Shown: piece by piece, positions 1 to 8,214 of the stretch
Layout of the letters: each line of letters opens with the position of its first letter
Position numbering within the stretch: position 1 is the first letter of the stretch
Program-made: the position numbers and the translations under genes
Assembly (NCBI RefSeq): GCF_003946345.1
Contig: NZ_RHNY01000001.1
Location: forward strand, 1-64,000
Length of the DNA: 64,000 bases
From: Levilactobacillus tongjiangensis
GTDB taxonomy: Bacteria; Bacillota; Bacilli; Lactobacillales; Lactobacillaceae
Direction of reading: 5' to 3'
The notes under the pieces: generated by a model
What the model was told of the DNA's origin: nothing
Seen by the model: the letters and a program-made list of their open reading frames with translations, nothing else
The model's database searches: none

Positions 1-75
1 ACACGGAAGTTAAGCTTCAGCACGCTGATAGTAGTTGGGGGATCGCCCCCTGCGAGGATAGGACGTCGCTACGCG
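1..75 (+). rRNA. rrf: 5S ribosomal RNA, 3' part
   Basis: The first bases match the 3' two thirds of a lactobacillal 5S rRNA: the loop segment GAAGTTAAGCTTC, the helix around GTAGTTGGGGGATCGCC and the conserved TGCGAGGATAGGACG near the 3' end. The 5' part lies outside the window. An intrinsic terminator follows at once, so an rRNA operon ends here. The exact 3' end is uncertain by a few bases. Confidence 0.93.
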
Positions 76-81
76 AAGAGT

Positions 82-110
82 AAGGAATCCAGAGATGGAT
101 TCCTTTTTTT
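82..110 (+). terminator. Intrinsic terminator of the rRNA operon
   Basis: AAGGAATCC pairs with GGATTCCTT around a 6-base loop and is followed by a T run. Confidence 0.9.
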
Positions 111-297
111 ATACCATAAAATATACAAAAATCGTAATAGCGTACATTAATATACGAATATTAGAAGAATATACGGTTGAGGTGGTTTTCCAAACGGAAG
201 GCTTGTGCTATTATAGTTGTTATTACAAGATTTAGGGCAACTTGAATTATTAGTCAACTCGTAAGATCTTACATAAGAGAGAATAGGTGGAATGGGA

Positions 298-1587
298 ATG
301 AAAAGATATCGACAATATCGTCTTAGCCTAGGTTGGCAGATTTTAATTGGTTTGATTTTAGGGATTATTCTTGGTGTGGTCTTTTATCAAAACAAGATGG
401 CTATCACCGCCATGCAAAACATTGGGAACATGTTCATTGGGTTGATTCAAATGATCGTTCTACCCATCGTGGTGTCCTGTTTAACCGTCGGAATCGCCAA
501 CATGGGTGATATTAAGCAGTTAGGTCGAATTGGCGGTAAAACGCTGATTTATTTCGAAGTAATGACTACCATTGCAATTGCTCTGGGGTTGCTGGTTGGG
601 AACATCTTCCAACCTGGTTCCTTCATTGATATTCACCAACTGCAAAGTACCGATATCAGCCAGTACGTATCTTCTGCTAAATCAGCTAAGGATTCGGGTA
701 TTTGGGCAACGTTGATGGGAATTATTCCAACTAACATTTTCAAGTCCCTGGCAGAGGGCGACATGATGCCTGTCATCTTCTTCTCCGTCTTCTTTGGGTT
801 AGGAACTGCAGCCATTGGTAAACAGGGGCAAGTCATCACGCAAGCGTTAGACGCCGTTTCCCAGGTAATGTTCCGGGTAACCAACTGGGTCATGCATACC
901 GCACCAATCGGTGTCTGTGCATTGATTGGGGTTACCGTGGCCCAAATGGGGTTATCTGCGCTAGCACCTTTGGGGTATTTCATCCTGTTGGCATATGCCA
1001 CCATGGTAGTGTTTGTCTTGGTTGTAATGGGGATTGCAGCTAGAATCTTTAAATTTAGTCTCAAGGACCTGTTATTTGTGATTAAGGACGAAGCGGTCTT
1101 GGCTTTCTCGACCGCTAGTTCCGAAGCTACACTGCCACGGTTGATTGATAAAATGGATAAATTCGGGGTCAGCAAGGGAATTGTCTCCTTCGTTATTCCA
1201 ACCGGATATACCTTTAACCTGGATGGTTCGGCTATCTACCAATCCTTGGCGGCACTCTTCTTAGCGCAGGCCTACCATATTCATCTGAGTCTTGGTCAAC
1301 AGATTACGTTGCTGGTGGTGTTGATGATTACCAGTAAAGGAATGGCCGGTGTGCCTGGTGCCTCATTTGTAGTGTTACTAGCAACGATTTCAACGATTGG
1401 GGTCCCAATGAGTGGACTGACCTTTATTGCTGGGATCGACCGTCTCGTTGATATGGGTCGGACGGCGGTTAACGTTGTTGGGAACTCGCTGGCAACGGTT
1501 ATTATTGCCAAGTCTGAACATGAATTTGATGAGGACAAGAGTCAAAAGTTCTTAGAACATATGAAAAATCGACGGGCTAAAGCCTAA
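298..1587 (+). CDS. gltP: Dicarboxylate/amino acid:cation symporter (GltP/DctA family)
   Basis: Secondary transporter of the DAACS family, importing glutamate/aspartate or C4-dicarboxylates with H+ or Na+ across the cytoplasmic membrane. Family marks are the serine-rich re-entrant loop STASSEATLP, the TM7 motif TFNLDGSAIY, the second re-entrant loop KGMAGVPGASF, and the TM8 segment DMGRTAVNVVGNSLA, whose Asp and Arg contact substrate in the family. About eight membrane segments; 430 residues is the usual length. An upstream ATG at 292 sits only one base from AGGTGG, so I start at 298 (spacing 7). Monocistronic. The exact substrate cannot be told from sequence. Confidence 0.9.
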   Translation: MKRYRQYRLSLGWQILIGLILGIILGVVFYQNKMAITAMQNIGNMFIGLIQMIVLPIVVSCLTVGIANMGDIKQLGRIGGKTLIYFEVMTTIAIALGLLVGNIFQPGSFIDIHQLQSTDISQYVSSAKSAKDSGIWATLMGIIPTNIFKSLAEGDMMPVIFFSVFFGLGTAAIGKQGQVITQALDAVSQVMFRVTNWVMHTAPIGVCALIGVTVAQMGLSALAPLGYFILLAYATMVVFVLVVMGIAARIFKFSLKDLLFVIKDEAVLAFSTASSEATLPRLIDKMDKFGVSKGIVSFVIPTGYTFNLDGSAIYQSLAALFLAQAYHIHLSLGQQITLLVVLMITSKGMAGVPGASFVVLLATISTIGVPMSGLTFIAGIDRLVDMGRTAVNVVGNSLATVIIAKSEHEFDEDKSQKFLEHMKNRRAKA

Positions 1588-1592
1588 TAAAT

Positions 1593-1638
1593 AAAAGCAG
1601 CCGTTCAATTCATCAAGAATTGAACGGCTGCTTTTTTG
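1593..1638 (+). terminator. Intrinsic terminator after the symporter gene
   Basis: An 18-bp perfect stem (1593-1610 with 1618-1635) with a 7-base loop and a T run. Confidence 0.93.
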
Positions 1639-1639
1639 C

Positions 1640-1940
1640 GTATTGGAACGCTTTGGAATACCAGCTCATCAATAACGCGGGACAACGCGTGCGGGGTGAT
1701 TCCCATCAGCCCATGGGCAATTGACAGTTGCTATTGATAACCAGTGATTGGTTTGGTATTGGGTTATTCGTATCGACCATTAGAAGTTAAAAACCAACTT
1801 ATTTGAAACGGCGTCAGTTACTAGTTATTTTCCTCCCCACAGGGTTCCCCCAGCGGTGAAGCGTCGTTACGAGTGGTAACGCTATTCGGACTAGCACGTC
1901 AATGCATTGTAGTTGAATAGTGCCGAGAAAAAGACGTAAC
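1640..1940. other. Gap without a recognised gene
   Basis: No convincing gene on either strand. On the minus strand a short open stretch (about 1630-1735) reads protein-like (GITPHALSRVIDELVF) but has no start context and runs into the terminator stem, so it may be a remnant. The gap is the distal end of the transcript that would issue from the M-box at 2345-2506. Confidence 0.5.
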
Positions 1941-2081
1941 TCAAGCTTGTGTTTTCCAGGTAAGAGGCTTGAATCCGACTAGCTCACGAACGAGTTCAGA
2001 GAAGGCCAAACGAGTTACGGTCGGTTGCAACGCCGACAGCGTTTGGGATAAAGTGGCTAGTCGATTCTGTTTAAAGTCCAT
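1941..2081 (-). CDS. Possible small protein (46 aa) downstream of the M-box
   Basis: A 46-codon ORF starting MDFKQNRLATL and ending in LTWKTQA. Its ATG overlaps the stop of the upstream reading frame as TAATG, the usual sign of translational coupling, and GGAGG lies a few bases upstream. It contains an amphipathic stretch (LSALQPTVTRLAFSELVRELV). I do not recognise the family. It lies in the transcript controlled by the M-box and its terminator. Part of the underlying DNA weakly resembles the dispersed repeats elsewhere in the window, so a non-coding explanation is possible. Confidence 0.3.
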   Translation of the reverse strand: MDFKQNRLATLSQTLSALQPTVTRLAFSELVRELVGFKPLTWKTQA

Positions 2082-2236
2082 TAGTCGAACCTCCGCATCA
2101 AGCTACGGGGTCCGGGAAAGGGAAAGCTAAAGTATTGTCCTCCTCAAAGCGTCAACCAAGAGGTGTGAACAGACTGTAACTCTCCCACCGGCGAGTAATA
2201 ACACGCTCCGGGATCATCTAAAAGTTGCGTTGTCAT
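2081..2236 (-). pseudogene. Short reading frame with in-frame TGA behind the M-box
   Basis: The ATG at 2236 follows an exceptionally complete Shine-Dalgarno (AAGGAGGTGAT, 2242-2252 on the minus strand). Thirty codons (MTTQLLDDPGACYY...) end in TGA. The same frame then stays open for 20 more codons (GGQYFSFPFPGPRSLMRRF) and ends in TAATG, coupling to the next ORF. This fits either a 51-residue small protein broken by one nonsense mutation or a 30-residue leader peptide. No family recognised. Confidence 0.35.
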
Positions 2237-2284
2237 GTTCAATCACCTCCTTAATGTATTGACGACAGTGACAACTGACGATAA

Positions 2285-2320
2285 ATTAAAAGCGCTTAGC
2301 CATAACTAGCTAAGCGCACA
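2285..2320 (-). terminator. Riboswitch expression-platform terminator
   Basis: GCGCTTAGC and GCTAAGCGC form a perfect 9-bp stem (2292-2300 with 2309-2317) followed on the minus strand by TTTTAATTT. It lies between the M-box aptamer and the first small ORF, as expected for Mg2+-dependent termination. Confidence 0.8.
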
Positions 2321-2344
2321 CCGAAAGACATTTTGTGAACGAAT

Positions 2345-2506
2345 TTAGCTAGTCGTTGAGTTTTAGCACTATACGGCGTAGTTAGTTGTTCATAACAGCT
2401 ACATTAGAGCAGGCCTTAATTTGACCTGACCAGCTGACTCATTGGCGTTTCTCGACGTTTCTGAGCAGTAGCATTTTCCGTATAGGAGCCTCACCTAACA
2501 GCTTCT
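2345..2506 (-). promoter_or_regulatory. M-box (ykoK) magnesium riboswitch aptamer
   Basis: On the minus strand the conserved M-box blocks occur in order: GTTAGGTGAGGCTCCT, CTACTGCTCAGAAACGTCGA, AAACGCCAATGAGTCA, then the distal CCGTATAGTGCTAAAACTC. These are the signature segments of the ykoK/M-box RNA, which binds several Mg2+ ions and turns downstream expression off when Mg2+ is plentiful. A terminator follows 25-60 bases later. Unlike the textbook arrangement (mgtE, corA or mgtA downstream), only two tiny reading frames follow. Confidence 0.93.
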
Positions 2507-2523
2507 AATTTATCTATGACTCT

Positions 2524-2552
2524 AGTCTAACGTATTTTTTTACCAGACGCAA
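2524..2552 (-). promoter_or_regulatory. Promoter of the M-box transcript
   Basis: On the minus strand TTGCGT, a 17-base spacer and TAGACT place the start a few bases before the aptamer. Confidence 0.55.
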
Positions 2553-2652
2553 GCAAAACCGTTCATACCCATTAAATAATAATTATTATAACTAACTAAT
2601 CGCCCAATCCACCAAGATATTTGAGGTTTTAATCTCTAGTTTAGAATGGTTA

Positions 2653-2681
2653 TTGATAAAGATGCTTAAAACAGTTATGCT
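2653..2681 (+). promoter_or_regulatory. Sigma-A promoter of the peroxiredoxin gene
   Basis: TTGATA (2653-2658), a 17-base spacer and TATGCT (2676-2681), about 40 bases before the start codon. Confidence 0.75.
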
Positions 2682-2722
2682 AAGAGTGTACCGCAACGAC
2701 ATAACTGAAGGGAGTCGTTCAT

Positions 2723-3286
2723 ATGAATTTCATTGGTTCAGCATTACCAGATTTTTCGGTCCAAGCGTTTCAAAACGGGGAGGTTACGACCCTAACCCCG
2801 GCTGATTTAAAAGGACACTGGTCAGTTTTGTTCTTCTATCCCGCAGACTTTTCATTTGTTTGTCCAACGGAGCTGGGGGATCTAGCCGAACACTATGCTG
2901 CCTTTCAAGCACAGAATGCAGAAATTTATAGTATTTCAGAGGATACAGAATTTGTTCATCAAGCTTGGCACGAACAGAGTCCAGAGGTGGGCCAGGTAGC
3001 CTACCCTATGATTGCCGATCCAGCCGGTCAATTAGCGCGGCACTACGAAGTGTTAGATGAGTCTGCCGGTCAGGCGTACCGCGGGGTCTTCATCCTAGAT
3101 CCACAGGGGGAAGTCCGGTCATACACCATCAATGACATGGGAATTGGCCGCAATGCTAGTGAAATTCTGCGGACGCTAACGGCAGCACAATTTGTTGCTG
3201 AGCATGGTGACCGGGTTTGTCCAGCTAACTGGCATCCTGGTGATGAAACCTTAAAGCCAGGAACGAACCTCGTTGGTAAAATTTAA
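2723..3286 (+). CDS. ahpC: AhpC-type 2-Cys peroxiredoxin
   Basis: Thiol peroxidase that reduces H2O2 and organic hydroperoxides in the cytoplasm. Peroxidatic Cys47 lies in FVCPTE after the FYPADFSF segment, the conserved Arg120 is in YRGVFI, and resolving Cys166 is in RVCPANW. Length (187 aa) is typical of AhpC. GGGAG precedes the ATG and a strong promoter lies upstream. No ahpF reductase gene is adjacent, so the electron donor must be encoded elsewhere. Single-gene transcript ending in a bidirectional terminator. Confidence 0.95.
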   Translation: MNFIGSALPDFSVQAFQNGEVTTLTPADLKGHWSVLFFYPADFSFVCPTELGDLAEHYAAFQAQNAEIYSISEDTEFVHQAWHEQSPEVGQVAYPMIADPAGQLARHYEVLDESAGQAYRGVFILDPQGEVRSYTINDMGIGRNASEILRTLTAAQFVAEHGDRVCPANWHPGDETLKPGTNLVGKI

Positions 3287-3292
3287 CTGTTA

Positions 3293-3330
3293 ATAAAAAA
3301 GGATTGTCCTTTGGAGGCAATCCTTTTCAC
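3293..3330. terminator. Bidirectional terminator between convergent genes
   Basis: AAAAAAGGATTG pairs with CAATCCTTTT with A and T runs on opposite sides; it serves the peroxiredoxin gene and the minus-strand gene ending at 3341. Confidence 0.8.
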
Positions 3331-3340
3331 GTATATAGCG

Positions 3341-3688
3341 TTATTTTCCTTCTGGAATCCCAACGTATTGCTGTTTGTACCAACCGTCCCAAGTGAGGTC
3401 CTTGAGGGCACCACTGGCGCTGTACGCCAAGTTAACGGTCTTAAGAATTGTGAGGAATAAGTCTGACTTATTCGCCAGTACACCAGCAACTAACTCATCG
3501 GGTGAAAAATATTTATTAGAATAAAGGTACATGTTAATGTCGTTCATGGCATAGTCAACCTTGAACTGAGATAAGATTTCCAAATCATTGGTCCGGTAAT
3601 GCCGAATGTAAAAGTGAGCAAAGTCACTCAGTGCTGTCTGCCGGGCGTTCTCATCTAGGTCGGTAATCGTTAAATCTTCGTTTTGCAA
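3341..3688 (-). CDS. Hypothetical protein (115 aa)
   Basis: No family recognised. Soluble, mixed alpha-type sequence with aromatic-rich blocks (FAHFYIRHYR, WDGWYKQQYVG); no signal peptide or membrane segment. The frame is open to 3736, but AGGAGG at 3698-3703 points to a TTG start at 3688 (spacing 9), giving an N-terminus MQNEDLTITD. The gene is convergent with the peroxiredoxin gene and transcribed alone. Confidence 0.75.
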   Translation of the reverse strand: MQNEDLTITDLDENARQTALSDFAHFYIRHYRTNDLEILSQFKVDYAMNDINMYLYSNKYFSPDELVAGVLANKSDLFLTILKTVNLAYSASGALKDLTWDGWYKQQYVGIPEGK

Positions 3689-3883
3689 AATTGGAGACCT
3701 CCTCAAAAATTCTAAACTGCGTCGAGTATCGGTCAAAGTCGGTCGGTGCCCTTAAGTCCATTATGGCACATTTTTTTGATTCATGATGAGTTGCGGCGTA
3801 TTTTTTTAGTGTTTAACGGCTAAGCTAGACAAATTCCTAGTGTATAATGTTTAAGTGATGATTGAGAAGGGAGTTACTGACAA

Positions 3884-4525
3884 ATGCGGGTATTGATTGT
3901 TGGTGCCAACGGCCAAGTGGGACGCTTGCTAGTCACTCAGCTTTTGGCAAAGGGGGATGAACCCATTGCCGGGCTACGGCCTGATGAGGATGGCGAAGAC
4001 TGGGAGGATTTAGGCGTTGCGGTACGCCGCTTAGACTTGTTAACGAAGCCGGAACACATTGCGAGTGCTTTAATGGGCGTCGATGCCGTGGTATTTGCGG
4101 CAGGGTCTGGTGGTCGAACGAAGGATGACATGACGTTGCTGATCGATTTAGATGGCGCAGTCAAGACGATGCAGGCTGCTGAAATTGCTGGTGTTCATCG
4201 ATTTATTATGATCAGCATGCTGTTTGCTGAGGATCGTAACCGGTGGGCTGATCCCCTGAAATCACTCTACGTTGCGAAATTTTATGCCGATAACTGGCTA
4301 GTCCATCAAACTAATTTAGCGTACACCATTGTGCAACCTGGCGCGCTATCCTTCCATCCAGCGACTGGCAAAATTCAGAGTGATCCACTAGCGGTTGGGA
4401 GTATTCCCCGCGCGGATTTAGCAGCCTTCATGGTGGCTGCTCTCCACGCGCCTCAAACCATAGGCAAAACGATTCCACTGTTGAGCGGTACGCAGTCAAT
4501 CAATCAGGTTATTAATCAACTGTAG
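3884..4525 (+). CDS. NAD(P)-binding atypical short-chain dehydrogenase (NmrA/YwnB-like)
   Basis: Rossmann-fold protein of the atypical/extended SDR group. The nucleotide-binding glycine motif GANGQVG is at residues 7-13 right after the first strand, and the later VVFAAGSGG and IVQPGALSF segments fit the fold. 213 residues, no membrane segments. The canonical YxxxK pair is replaced by SLYVAKFYAD, as in NmrA-like members, so it may act as a redox sensor or reductase of unknown substrate. Start chosen after GAAGGGAG; a TATAAT -10 lies at 3843-3848. Confidence 0.85.
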   Translation: MRVLIVGANGQVGRLLVTQLLAKGDEPIAGLRPDEDGEDWEDLGVAVRRLDLLTKPEHIASALMGVDAVVFAAGSGGRTKDDMTLLIDLDGAVKTMQAAEIAGVHRFIMISMLFAEDRNRWADPLKSLYVAKFYADNWLVHQTNLAYTIVQPGALSFHPATGKIQSDPLAVGSIPRADLAAFMVAALHAPQTIGKTIPLLSGTQSINQVINQL

Positions 4526-4612
4526 GCATAATTGTTGCATACTATGGACGACTTTGCTAAACTATAAATAGTTAGAAATGCCCCTCAGATTTTTGCTAAG
4601 GAGGTTACGGTT

Positions 4613-4876
4613 ATGACTGAGAACATGGTATTGGCCCCGCCGCAAGCCCTGGAACTAGCGAAACACCTTGATGAATGGGCGAAATGGCGACAGACGGTTG
4701 ACCGGACGACGGCGGACTTAGATTGGAACCAGTTTATTGAAAAAAGTCGGGAGAAGGCAGAGTGGGAAGCCGGCTTAGCAGCTGAAATTGCCCACTGGGA
4801 GAGCCTCCACGCGATTCAAATGGCATTGACGGATAACTTAGCTGGTGTGACCCACGGCGGCCACACACGGCAATAA
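4613..4876 (+). CDS. Hypothetical small protein (87 aa)
   Basis: Perfect ribosome site (AAGGAGG) before the ATG and a strong terminator after the stop support a real gene. The product is helical and charged, rich in Trp and Glu (LDEWAKWRQ, REKAEWEAGL, HWESLH), and ends in a His/Gly tail. No signal peptide or membrane segment. No family recognised. It follows the SDR gene by 87 bases and may be co-transcribed, as no terminator separates them. Confidence 0.75.
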   Translation: MTENMVLAPPQALELAKHLDEWAKWRQTVDRTTADLDWNQFIEKSREKAEWEAGLAAEIAHWESLHAIQMALTDNLAGVTHGGHTRQ

Positions 4877-4902
4877 TTATCCAATAAACAGTAAAGAAAA
4901 AT

Positions 4903-4934
4903 AAAAAATGCTAACCGGTTGGTTAGCATTTTTT
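4903..4934. terminator. Intrinsic terminator
   Basis: A 14-bp stem (4903-4916 with 4921-4934), four-base loop, A and T runs on opposite sides, so it can act on both strands. Confidence 0.93.
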
Positions 4935-4981
4935 GGTGGGCAATTTAGATCATGGCGCTAACTTTTTAGGAATGCGCAGGC

Positions 4982-5176
4982 CTACTTCCGTTTGGCCGAC
5001 TGCTTTTCTAATTCTTTGAGAGGACCGATTCTGTTCGTTACCCAAAGAGGAACCAGACAGGCCTAGCCAACGATTGCGGTAGAGAATAGGTTGTGAGTAG
5101 CAGTTGACGAATTGGCCCACCAGGGGTTAGCAATTAGAGCGCCAATGGTAATAACGTTGCATAGTAGTGTCGGTAA
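4982..5176 (-). pseudogene. Remnant of a membrane-protein C-terminus
   Basis: The minus strand reads LPTLLCNVITIGALIANPWW, a short loop, LFSTAIVG, one TAG, then ACLVPLWVTNRIGPLKELEK and a lysine/arginine-rich end. That is two hydrophobic helices and a basic tail in one frame broken by a single stop, with no start codon or ribosome site upstream. I infer a truncated, nonsense-mutated gene for an integral membrane protein; the parent family was not identified. It fills most of the 4936-5260 gap. Confidence 0.5.
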
Positions 5177-5261
5177 CTAAGTTGGGTGAATTACTGTGCT
5201 GAGCGTGCTTGCAGAGTTGGCTGACCAGCATTCTGGATTCCTGAATTAAGTTCAGTTACAA

Positions 5262-5294
5262 AAAAGCTCACGACCGAGATGGTCGTGAGCTTTT
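5262..5294. terminator. Terminator of gnd
   Basis: AAAAGCTCACGACC pairs with GGTCGTGAGCTTTT around a 5-base loop; on the minus strand a T run follows. Confidence 0.93.
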
Positions 5295-5317
5295 CAAGCT
5301 TACATTTAAAATTGATT

Positions 5318-6760
5318 CTATTGTTCTTCGTACCAGCTGTAATGGAAGTTTCCATCGCGGTCGTTACGTTCGTAGGTGTGGGCACCAAAGTAGTCCCGTT
5401 GTGCTTGTAACAAGTTAGCAGGCAAGACTTCAGCACGGAAGCTATCGTAGTAAGTGATAGCAGCTGACAGACTAGGAACGGGGATGCCGGCTTGAACAGC
5501 CATAGCAACCACGTCACGAATGGATTGTTGGTACTTAGTGGCAATATCCTTGAAGTAGCTGTCGAACAATAAGTTGGTCAGCTTAGGATCCTTGTCAAAA
5601 GCATCGGTGATGTTTTGCAGGAATTGGGCACGGATAATGCAACCGCCACGCCAGATTTGTGCTAATTCACCGAACTTCAAGTCCCAATCGTTAGCTTCAG
5701 AAGCGAACCGAAGTTGTTCGAATCCTTGGGCATAACTCATCAACTTACCAAAGAAGAGGGCTTGACGAACTTCTTCAACAAACTTGTCCTTGTCACCAAC
5801 GTCAACGTTGCTTTGCTTTTCAGCAGCTGGCAAGTACTTAGAAGCCTTGACACGTTCGTCTTTTAACATCGAGATGTAACGGGCGTAAACGGCTTCGGTG
5901 ATAACTGATTGTGGAACCTGAACGTCTAAGGCGTCTTCGGAACTCCACTTACCAGTCCCTTTGTTGTTCCCACGGTCCTTGATAGCGTCGACGATTGGTA
6001 AGTTCTTGTCGTCGCCCAAGTCATCTTTACGGGAGAGGATATCGGCAGTGATTTCAACTAAGTAGCTGTCCAATTCACCCTTGTTCCATTCTTTAAAGAT
6101 GTCGGCCATGTCATCAACGGAGATACCGGCAACGTTACGCATGATGTTGTAGCTTTCATCGATCAGCTCTTCATCACCGTATTCGATACCGTTGTGGACC
6201 ATCTTAACGTAGTGACCAGCACCGTTAGGGCCAATGTAAGTAACACATGATTTGCCATCTTGAGGGGCCTTAGCTGCAATCTTAGTTAAGATTGGTTCAA
6301 CTAAGTCGTAAGCTTCTTTTTGGCCACCAGGCATCAGTGAAGGACCTTGTAAGGCACCTAATTCACCACCGGAAACCCCCATACCAATGAAGTTGATCCC
6401 GGATTTGTCGAGTTCTGCGTTCCGCGCCATCGTGTCGTGGAAGTTGGTGTTCCCACCATCGATCAGGACGTCACCTTTGTCTAACAGTGGAAGTAATTCA
6501 TGAATAACGGCGTCGGTTGGCTTACCAGCCTTAACCATCAAGAGAATCCGCCGTGGCGTTTCCAGTGATTTGACGAAGTCCTCAACTGTGTAGCTAGGAA
6601 CCAACTTCTTTTCGCTGTGGTCTGCCATAACTTTTTCCGTCTTGTTAGATGAACGGTTGTAAATACCAACGGTGTAACCGCGGCTTTCAATGTTCAGGGC
6701 TAAGTTTTTGCCCATAACCGCCATACCAACAACACCAATATTTGCTTTTTGATCTGCCAT
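5318..6760 (-). CDS. gnd: 6-phosphogluconate dehydrogenase (decarboxylating)
   Basis: Oxidises 6-phosphogluconate to ribulose-5-phosphate plus CO2 with NAD(P)+ in the oxidative pentose-phosphate/phosphoketolase route. Dinucleotide motif GVVGMAVMG at residues 9-17, cofactor loop NRSSNKTE, substrate segments [19 protein letters not shown] and [15 protein letters not shown] (catalytic Lys and Glu near residues 183-190), and the C-terminal tail [14 protein letters not shown] that closes the partner subunit's active site. 480 residues, full length, long (GndA-type) class. Monocistronic with its own terminator; zwf, its pathway partner, lies 8 kb away on the same strand. Confidence 0.97.
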   Translation of the reverse strand: MADQKANIGVVGMAVMGKNLALNIESRGYTVGIYNRSSNKTEKVMADHSEKKLVPSYTVEDFVKSLETPRRILLMVKAGKPTDAVIHELLPLLDKGDVLIDGGNTNFHDTMARNAELDKSGINFIGMGVSGGELGALQGPSLMPGGQKEAYDLVEPILTKIAAKAPQDGKSCVTYIGPNGAGHYVKMVHNGIEYGDEELIDESYNIMRNVAGISVDDMADIFKEWNKGELDSYLVEITADILSRKDDLGDDKNLPIVDAIKDRGNNKGTGKWSSEDALDVQVPQSVITEAVYARYISMLKDERVKASKYLPAAEKQSNVDVGDKDKFVEEVRQALFFGKLMSYAQGFEQLRFASEANDWDLKFGELAQIWRGGCIIRAQFLQNITDAFDKDPKLTNLLFDSYFKDIATKYQQSIRDVVAMAVQAGIPVPSLSAAITYYDSFRAEVLPANLLQAQRDYFGAHTYERNDRDGNFHYSWYEEQ

Positions 6761-6959
6761 TAGTAACCTTCCTTTGTGTTTAAAATTAGGAACGACTTTC
6801 CATCCATTAGTGTAGCATTGAACAATATAAAAGGAAAATCATTTGACCCCATTCTTGAAAGAAATTTTTCTTTTTCAAAAGTCCATTTACAAATGACAGC
6901 GGTTACTTAACGATGGCCCTAGTGGTGGGCTAAGTCAGTAAATTATGGGCATCACGGCG

Positions 6960-7391
6960 CTACTTTTGTTCATGCTGGAAGTTACGAATATTTGCGGCCA
7001 CTTTACCCAGTAGTTCTTCGAGGAGGGCTTTTTCTCCAGTGGATAAACCAGCGGTCCCGGCGGTAAGGATGGATTGCTCGTATTTCCTGAGGGCGGGATA
7101 CATGGCCTGGCCCTTAGCGGTGGCCTTGAGTAAGCGTAATTTCTTATTGTGGCTGTCGAGTTGACGTTCAACAAAGTCGTTGGTGGTCAACTTACGAACG
7201 GTTCGCAGACAGGTGGAAGGGTCAACGTGTAATTGATCAGCTAACTCAGTTTGGGTGATGCCGGGGTTCTCAACGATTCGCATTAAATAGATAAATTGGT
7301 TGCTTTGCAAGTCGTCAGGCTTAAATACCCGATTCCCGATAACGGCGTTGGCCCGGGCAATCAATCCGATGCTTCTAAAATAATTTTGCAT
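6960..7391 (-). CDS. MarR-family transcriptional regulator
   Basis: Winged-helix regulator of 143 residues. The DNA-binding helix-turn-helix lies around residues 48-75 (ITQTELADQLHVDPSTCLRTVRKL) and the wing follows (VERQLDSHNKKLRLLKAT); flanking helices make the dimer interface. It is divergent from the GNAT gene at 7473, and an 18-bp perfect palindrome lies between them, so it most likely represses itself and the acetyltransferase. The effector is unknown. Confidence 0.9.
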   Translation of the reverse strand: MQNYFRSIGLIARANAVIGNRVFKPDDLQSNQFIYLMRIVENPGITQTELADQLHVDPSTCLRTVRKLTTNDFVERQLDSHNKKLRLLKATAKGQAMYPALRKYEQSILTAGTAGLSTGEKALLEELLGKVAANIRNFQHEQK

Positions 7392-7432
7392 AAGTTTTCC
7401 TCCGATAGTTGCGTTTGCAATTAAAAGGTGTC

Positions 7433-7450
7433 ATAATATAGCTATATTAT
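7433..7450. promoter_or_regulatory. Probable MarR operator
   Basis: A perfect 18-bp palindrome (ATAATATAGCTATATTAT) in the 81-bp divergent spacer, overlapping the -10 region of the GNAT gene (TTGCAA at 7415-7420, TATAGC at 7437-7442) and AT-rich promoter bases on the other strand. Confidence 0.7.
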
Positions 7451-7472
7451 AACACAAAGTGAGTCTTATATT

Positions 7473-7916
7473 ATGATTAAATGGTTAACTTACGGCTTGG
7501 AAGATATGTCCGCCATGGATTTATATAAAGTTGCATATGAACGTATTGAGACTTTTGTAGTCGCGCAAAAACGTATTTATCAAGAAATTGATGACGTTGA
7601 CCCCGTGGCTCGTCATATTCTGGGCTATCAGGATGGGGAATTGGTAGCTTACGCCCGGGTCTTTATGGACGGGGATCACGTCACCTTTGGTCGGGTTTTG
7701 ACGGCACCGGAACATCGTGGCGAAGGGTTAGGTCGTCAATTGATGGCTCAGATTGAGGCCGAAATCAAGCGGAGCTTCCCAGGCGAGCCAATCAGTATTG
7801 AAGCCCAGGTCGACAAGCAACATTTTTATGAAAAATTTGGTTATCAAGTTGAAGGGGATATGTTCCTGTTTAACAGCACGCCGCATTTGCAAATGATTAA
7901 AGCGGCATTGGTTTAA
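7473..7916 (+). CDS. GNAT N-acetyltransferase, ElaA-like
   Basis: Acetyl-CoA-dependent N-acyltransferase of 147 residues. N-terminal ERIETFVVAQKRIYQEID and DPVARHILGY match the ElaA subgroup; the acetyl-CoA pyrophosphate loop is EHRGEGLGRQLM (motif A, R/Q-x-x-G-x-G pattern), followed by HFYEKFGYQVEGDMF (motif B). The acceptor substrate is unknown. The start follows a weak AAGTGAG site. It is divergent from, and probably controlled by, the MarR regulator. Confidence 0.88.
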   Translation: MIKWLTYGLEDMSAMDLYKVAYERIETFVVAQKRIYQEIDDVDPVARHILGYQDGELVAYARVFMDGDHVTFGRVLTAPEHRGEGLGRQLMAQIEAEIKRSFPGEPISIEAQVDKQHFYEKFGYQVEGDMFLFNSTPHLQMIKAALV

Positions 7917-8011
7917 AGTGATAGTCGCCCATCGCTGCCTAGAGTTCTGGCCGAGATTGTACCCAGAGCAATGGCGGCCGGTATTGTGGGCAGCGAATAA
8001 ATAGATTTGTT

Positions 8012-8043
8012 AAGACGCTGGCTGCTGGCTGACGTCTTTTTTT
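8012..8043 (+). terminator. Intrinsic terminator after the GNAT gene
   Basis: AAGACG pairs with CGTCTT around a GC-rich loop and a seven-T run follows. The rest of the 7917-8214 spacer shows nothing else clear. Confidence 0.7.
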
Positions 8044-8214
8044 GGCCGAAAATTATAGCAAAATTAGATTGCGGACAATTAAATTTCACGTGACGTAGGA
8101 TTCGGTTTATTTTATGGGCAAATGGCCACTTTCTCGGTGGTATCAGGTACAATGCGGGGGTCAGTGGGGGACTGAATGGCAGTTCCCACGGTAATGCTTT
8201 AGGGGGAGGATATT

